Shown piece after piece: positions 61,701 through 64,000 of a DNA stretch of 64,000 bases (positions within the stretch are counted from its first letter, which is position 1; each line of letters starts with the position of its first letter). The notes under the pieces are model-generated. The model was given only the letters and a program-made list of their open reading frames with translations. It did not search any database and was not told where the DNA came from. The DNA comes from Candidatus Gastranaerophilales bacterium (GTDB lineage Bacteria; Cyanobacteriota; Vampirovibrionia; Gastranaerophilales; Gastranaerophilaceae), in contig CALUWJ010000004.1 of NCBI GenBank assembly GCA_944324455.1, positions 80,053-144,052 of the forward strand, in the 5' to 3' direction. The translations under genes were made by a program, and so were the position numbers.

Positions 61701-62293
61701 GTTTTTTCTAAGATATTATTAAATTTAATAAATTCAGCTTCAAATTGATTGATTTTATCCAGTATTTTTATTTGTTTATTGTATGGAAAGCTGAACATAA
61801 CAGTGCTTGGGTTGATAAATTCACATTCTTTATCAAACACTATTTTTACTGTTGTTTTGATGTTTTGTATAACTTTTTGTTTAAATTCTTCTTCATTATA
61901 TTTTTCAAAAGTGCGTTCTAAATTTATAAAATTAATATAAAATAATAATGGTTTTTCTGATTTAGATTTTTTATCGTTAACTTCAACAACTACTCCTTGA
62001 GTATTTTCTTGTGAGGTAATTTCTATTTTTTTATTTGTGGTTTTGAATGTGGGCTTTTCTTTTTCTTTATCAAGTTTTGCACCGCATTTTCTGCAAACAG
62101 AGCTTGTGGCATAATTTGCACTGTTGCAGTTTGGGCAGAATTTTACAAAAGTATATCCGCATTTTTTACAGTTAACCGAGCCAAGACGAGTTGGGGAGCC
62201 ACACCTTGGACATTTAAAAATCAACCTTAATTTACATGAAGGACAAATTGCATCGTCTTTTGATACTTTTGTCTTACATTTGGGACAAATCAA
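58718..62293 (-). CDS. Large NTPase with three tandem zinc ribbons and helical repeats
   Basis: 1191 residues. Three zinc ribbons lie in tandem, each CxxC-x10-CxxC with a 25-residue period: Cys 3/6/17/20, 28/31/42/45, 53/56/67/70. A region (115-240) recalling a degenerate nucleotide-cyclase domain follows, then a STAND/AAA-16 NTPase with Walker A PRGAGKTHLL at about 301-310 and Walker B FIIDDFD, a winged-helix-like part, and a C-terminal TPR-like solenoid (about 700-1180). This order recalls cyclase-coupled STAND regulators, but no cyclase active-site residues are evident. The start is TTG at 62293, which keeps the first ribbon. Role unknown; signal-transducing or scaffold is likely. Confidence 0.75.
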   Translation of the reverse strand: MICPKCKTKVSKDDAICPSCKLRLIFKCPRCGSPTRLGSVNCKKCGYTFVKFCPNCNSANYATSSVCRKCGAKLDKEKEKPTFKTTNKKIEITSQENTQGVVVEVNDKKSKSEKPLLFYINFINLERTFEKYNEEEFKQKVIQNIKTTVKIVFDKECEFINPSTVMFSFPYNKQIKILDKINQFEAEFIKFNNILEKTLDAGLSYKFAISTIEEAEKNKEIKQLKLGSDKDVIVTNGVYPRLNNELSLIKISTDSYKLVFLEQKPVFKETKDEKYDKALEIILNNLSENNSPIRAISVNAPRGAGKTHLLDDLYYRVSKSGMKNTVVFYSQCSALTQISPYGLIQSFFMSLFDCPNVLNGEFNIKAFEKNVLEKLQLDKIDQENLETLANLIYPLKRDYFENILINKEITFKYLKDIFEHIKQKRNVIFIIDDFDLIDESSYGFIKYLVDNDYFAHDAKMILGYKNEHSITIYFQSNKLNNNNCLNISLRKLNTSESKIFVKKILGQNCEIPNEILSQIAYNTQGNIAYIEQILQYLFERKILTIKDKIVKYDTKFENTEIPQTLEQCLFERLDFLKQNFCAEYKFLNVASLLGDKLDYKLLSSVFQLNEDDFFDLVARLEKRGYIKRKTSDIYGFKNSLTWSYCYIKAKEEEIIKDDAKKLLAELNNKIISTPLICPILAQITDDKQLAYVLWTRNLQYANYIGDINIYAMAQKQSLILLENVKLDNFEYTKNNICERLGKLIYIKSPQEAKDYLSNVIVAAQKLNDVNKVIDLSGYLVRSSYLTQDYTAVVEVVDNILKYFDKDDKSEKRATVDLQKALIKTRKLEALLQLGSWEEIASLVNTEINPILQKHLNFFSKNKWITQQEIFYTWIEANIILAQSYCQQGSPLAFELIEEINKVLQKEKGPRIEALKVKLEFSEAMANTSKGYFEESDLILQELLKDYSYVIDSPHFVCKWNILTLINKIFKMDFETIKDELFEATAYANNCNDEVAKNILKTLLAYVLLEEKSYLKAIEIATQEMQYFSSKKIAFGALLAWYISAAATANNKTDMYCIEICEKAVKICENAQNNNSFFKILFQELLAKAYLKLNDKENAKMYCDLALESALSNELIYLQVRLNELRANIARECLSQQPDNKKYEYAQNVLKMYNRTIDMANNLNLKKYVKKLEKEMTSFRAHCQLNRIIEDK

Positions 62294-62383
62294 AATTTGC
62301 TAATCCTAATATATCTGCCACACAAAAAATTATAATACAAATAAAAAAAATTGATATTTTATTGTAAATTTTGTAAATTTTTT

Positions 62384-62412
62384 ATGTCATGGGAAATATA
62401 TTGTAGTAATAT
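62384..62412 (+). promoter_or_regulatory. pdxJ promoter; probable leaderless start
   Basis: ATGTCA (62384-62389), 17-nt spacer, TAATAT (62407-62412), then six nt to the pdxJ ATG at 62419. No ribosome-binding site is present between them. Confidence 0.5.
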
Positions 62413-62418
62413 TTGATT

Positions 62419-63126
62419 ATGAAATTGGGAGTTAATATAGATCATATTGCAACATTAAGAAATGCCAGAGGCGGTTTTGAACCTAATCTTGTTGAAGCAG
62501 CAAAAATTGCACTAAGAGAGGAAATTCTAGCTCTTACAATGCATTTAAGAGAGGACAGACGTCATATCAAAGATAGGGATTTATATGATGTTAAGTCTTT
62601 AGGTGCAAAAATTAACCTTGAAATGGCAGCAGTAGAAGATATTCAAAAAATAGCACTCGATATTGTTCCTTATAGTGTGTGTCTTGTTCCTGAAAGAAGG
62701 CAGGAAGTAACAACAGAGGGCGGATTGGATGTTCTAAGCCAAAAGGAATACTTAAAAGATTTTATTAAACCTTTAAAAGAAAAAGGGATATTGGTTAGTC
62801 TTTTTATTGATCCTGATTTAGCGCAAGCTGATGCTGCCAAATATTGTAATGCTGATTATATTGAAATGCATACAGGTTCATTTGCTGAAGCATTCGAAAA
62901 AGGCAATTATGAAAAAGAATTTGATAAATTAAAACAAATGGCTAAATATTCTCAAAGTATAGGGTTAAAGGTTAATGCCGGTCATGGTTTAAATTATCAA
63001 AATGTTCATTTAATGAAAAAAATTGATGGGCTTTGTGAGCTAAATATAGGTCATAGTATAATATCAAGAAGTATATTTGTTGGCTTAAAAACCGCAATAG
63101 AAGAAATGCTTGACTTAATTAAATAA
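62419..63126 (+). CDS. pdxJ: Pyridoxine 5'-phosphate synthase
   Basis: Last ring-closing step of DXP-dependent vitamin B6 synthesis. KLGVNIDHIATLRNARGG, HLREDRRHIKDRDL, CLVPERRQEVTTEGGLD and AGHGLNYQNV near the C-terminus are the PdxJ signatures. 235 residues, the standard length. I take ATG 62419; the TTG two codons earlier is less likely. The predicted transcript would start at or near this ATG. Followed by the rplU promoter. Confidence 0.96.
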   Translation: MKLGVNIDHIATLRNARGGFEPNLVEAAKIALREEILALTMHLREDRRHIKDRDLYDVKSLGAKINLEMAAVEDIQKIALDIVPYSVCLVPERRQEVTTEGGLDVLSQKEYLKDFIKPLKEKGILVSLFIDPDLAQADAAKYCNADYIEMHTGSFAEAFEKGNYEKEFDKLKQMAKYSQSIGLKVNAGHGLNYQNVHLMKKIDGLCELNIGHSIISRSIFVGLKTAIEEMLDLIK

Positions 63127-63143
63127 GTTTTGTAAAAACTTGC

Positions 63144-63172
63144 TTGACATAAAATTTTGTCTTAGATATATT
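63144..63172 (+). promoter_or_regulatory. Strong promoter of rplU-rpmA
   Basis: TTGACA (63144-63149), exactly 17-nt spacer, TATATT (63167-63172): near-consensus housekeeping promoter, the best in the window. The predicted start is near 63179. Confidence 0.85.
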
Positions 63173-63178
63173 ATTTAA

Positions 63179-63254
63179 TGCAGATAGGTTGGTCGTGTCT
63201 AAATGCTAGAAGTAACTAATCTAAGCTACGATCCCTTAAAAGAAAGGAAATACA
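63179..63254 (+). ncRNA. Structured 5' leader of rplU
   Basis: The 76-nt leader contains GGTCGT (about 63190) that can pair with ACGATCC (about 63229) with one bulge, plus an inner TCTA/TAGA pair. It may be a ribosomal-protein autoregulatory leader like those known for L21 in other phyla. No identity with a known leader family is claimed. Confidence 0.35.
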
Positions 63255-63611
63255 ATGTACGCAATAGTTGAAACAGGCGGAAAGCAATATAAACTTGAAG
63301 AAGGCAAATATGTTGATATCGAGTTATTAGATGCTCAAGCTGATGACAAAGTTACTTTTGATAAAATCGTTATGTTAGTGAACGGTAAGAAATCAAAAGT
63401 TGGAAGACCCTATGTAGCTTCTGCTACTGTTGATGGTACCGTTGTTAAAAATGACAAGGCTAAAAAAGTAATTGTTTACAAACAACGTCCTAAAAAGGGC
63501 ACAAGAGTTAAACAAGGTCACAGACAACAATTCACACGTGTTATGATTAATAAAATTAACACAAAAGCTGCAAAAGCTGCAAAAAGTGAAGAAACAACAG
63601 GAGAAGAATAA
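63255..63611 (+). CDS. rplU: Ribosomal protein bL21
   Basis: Large-subunit protein bL21. [17 protein letters not shown] at the N-terminus and [17 protein letters not shown] near 78-96 are diagnostic. 118 residues with a short Ala/Lys/Glu-rich C-terminal extension. AAAGGAAA precedes the ATG. rpmA starts two nt after the stop, as in most bacteria. Confidence 0.97.
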   Translation: MYAIVETGGKQYKLEEGKYVDIELLDAQADDKVTFDKIVMLVNGKKSKVGRPYVASATVDGTVVKNDKAKKVIVYKQRPKKGTRVKQGHRQQFTRVMINKINTKAAKAAKSEETTGEE

Positions 63612-63613
63612 AA

Positions 63614-63868
63614 ATGGCACATAAGAAGGGTGTAGGTTCATCAAAGAACGGACGCGACAGCGAAAGTAAGAGATTAGGCGTTAAAAAATACGCTAATGAA
63701 CAAGTTGTTGCAGGAAATATAATTGTTAGACAACGTGGTACAAAAATTCACCCAGGTAACAATGTTGGAATGGGTAAAGATAATACATTATTTGCTTTAG
63801 TAGATGGTGTAGTTAAATTTGAACCATACAGAAGAACAAGAAAACAAGTTAGCGTTTACGCTCAATAA
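63614..63868 (+). CDS. rpmA: Ribosomal protein bL27
   Basis: Large-subunit protein bL27, 84 residues. [30 protein letters not shown] start, where the mature N-terminus reaches the peptidyl-transferase centre without the cleavable extension of Firmicutes; then [13 protein letters not shown]. Co-transcribed with rplU. Confidence 0.98.
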   Translation: MAHKKGVGSSKNGRDSESKRLGVKKYANEQVVAGNIIVRQRGTKIHPGNNVGMGKDNTLFALVDGVVKFEPYRRTRKQVSVYAQ

Positions 63869-63918
63869 TATAGCTTTAAGATTGATTAAGGCTTATAAAA
63901 TGAAAATTTAATATGGAT

Positions 63919-63996
63919 GGGAGCGTAGCTCAGTTTGGTTAGAGCGCTTGCCTGTCACGCAAGAGGTCGCGGGTTCGAGCCCCGTCGTTCCCGCCA
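63919..63996 (+). tRNA. tRNA-Asp (GTC anticodon)
   Basis: Acceptor GGGAGCG (63919-63925) pairs with CGTTCCC, with G-U at one position; discriminator G and encoded CCA at 63994-63996. Anticodon stem CTTGC/GCAAG encloses CTGTCAC with anticodon GTC at 63954-63956; T-loop GTTCGAG. 78 nt. It lies 50 nt after rpmA and may be co-transcribed with it. Confidence 0.98.
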
Positions 63997-64000
63997 TATT

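Noticed and set aside
1..64000. CRISPR arrays, insertion sequences, prophage or integrative element
   Set aside because: No regularly spaced repeats, transposase, integrase or phage gene was seen; tRNA-Asp at the right edge shows no integrase or direct repeat within the window.

Overview
The window is a gene-dense, very AT-rich bacterial chromosome segment with about 60 protein genes, one tRNA and no insertion sequence, prophage, CRISPR array or rRNA. It encodes a Gram-negative envelope (lpxD-lpxC-fabZ-lpxA, rfaE2, MurJ). It also carries a minC-minD-minE cluster, an omega-subunit-like protein of cyanobacterial flavour, a class II ribonucleotide-reductase relative, a matrixin-type protease and several small secreted proteins. 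From this mix and the base composition I infer a non-photosynthetic relative of Cyanobacteria (Vampirovibrionia/Melainabacteria, most likely gut Gastranaerophilales). No marker gene proves this.

Layout. 1-2.3 kb: matrixin-like protease and radA (+). 2.3-8.7 kb: a minus-strand run cpaE-like, cpaF-like, ribD, aroQ, thiL, ispD, an EF-hand-loop small protein and an unknown gene. 8.8-13.7 kb: minus operon nrnA, yihY-like, nagZ-like, YhaM-like, a secreted protein and pncC. 13.8-23.3 kb: a cation exchanger (+), an SLC45-type transporter (-), then a plus run SpoIID-like, murJ, tsaC-like, small secreted protein, radical SAM, ADP-forming acyl-CoA synthetase. 23.3-29.5 kb: pyruvate kinase, ferritin, purine nucleoside phosphorylase, omega-like subunit and several lineage-type unknowns, including one gene-free stretch (28.22-28.70 kb) that holds an orphan terminator. 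29.6-33.7 kb: minC-minD-minE, rplI and a coiled-coil protein. 33.7-38.8 kb: degenerate histidine kinase, metX-metW, degenerate HD-GYP protein, ATP-grasp enzyme. 38.8-62.3 kb: long minus-strand blocks: smc-scpA-scpB with an RNR-like gene; lpxD-lpxC-fabZ-lpxA with aminopeptidase, prenyl synthase and an extended signal peptidase; then a large zinc-ribbon/NTPase protein, acyltransferase, ROK kinase, mfd, PPIase and rfaE2. 62.4-64 kb: pdxJ, rplU-rpmA and tRNA-Asp.

How the genes work together. Most are housekeeping: cofactor and isoprenoid precursors (ribD, thiL, pdxJ, ispD, prenyl synthase), lipid A assembly, chromosome condensation and septum placement, methionine synthesis, and repair (radA, mfd). 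Themes worth attention are: (i) several genes whose ATG lies 6-7 nt after a -10 hexamer with no ribosome-binding site, which suggests common leaderless transcription; (ii) several signalling or motor proteins that keep the fold but have lost catalytic residues (CpaF-like, histidine kinase, HD-GYP, RNR-like); (iii) inverted repeats that either bury a Shine-Dalgarno sequence or overlap promoter elements; (iv) a signal peptidase with a SecF-like N-terminal extension and a 1191-residue NTPase with three identical tandem zinc ribbons. I did not find a clear defence system or other complete novel multi-gene system.
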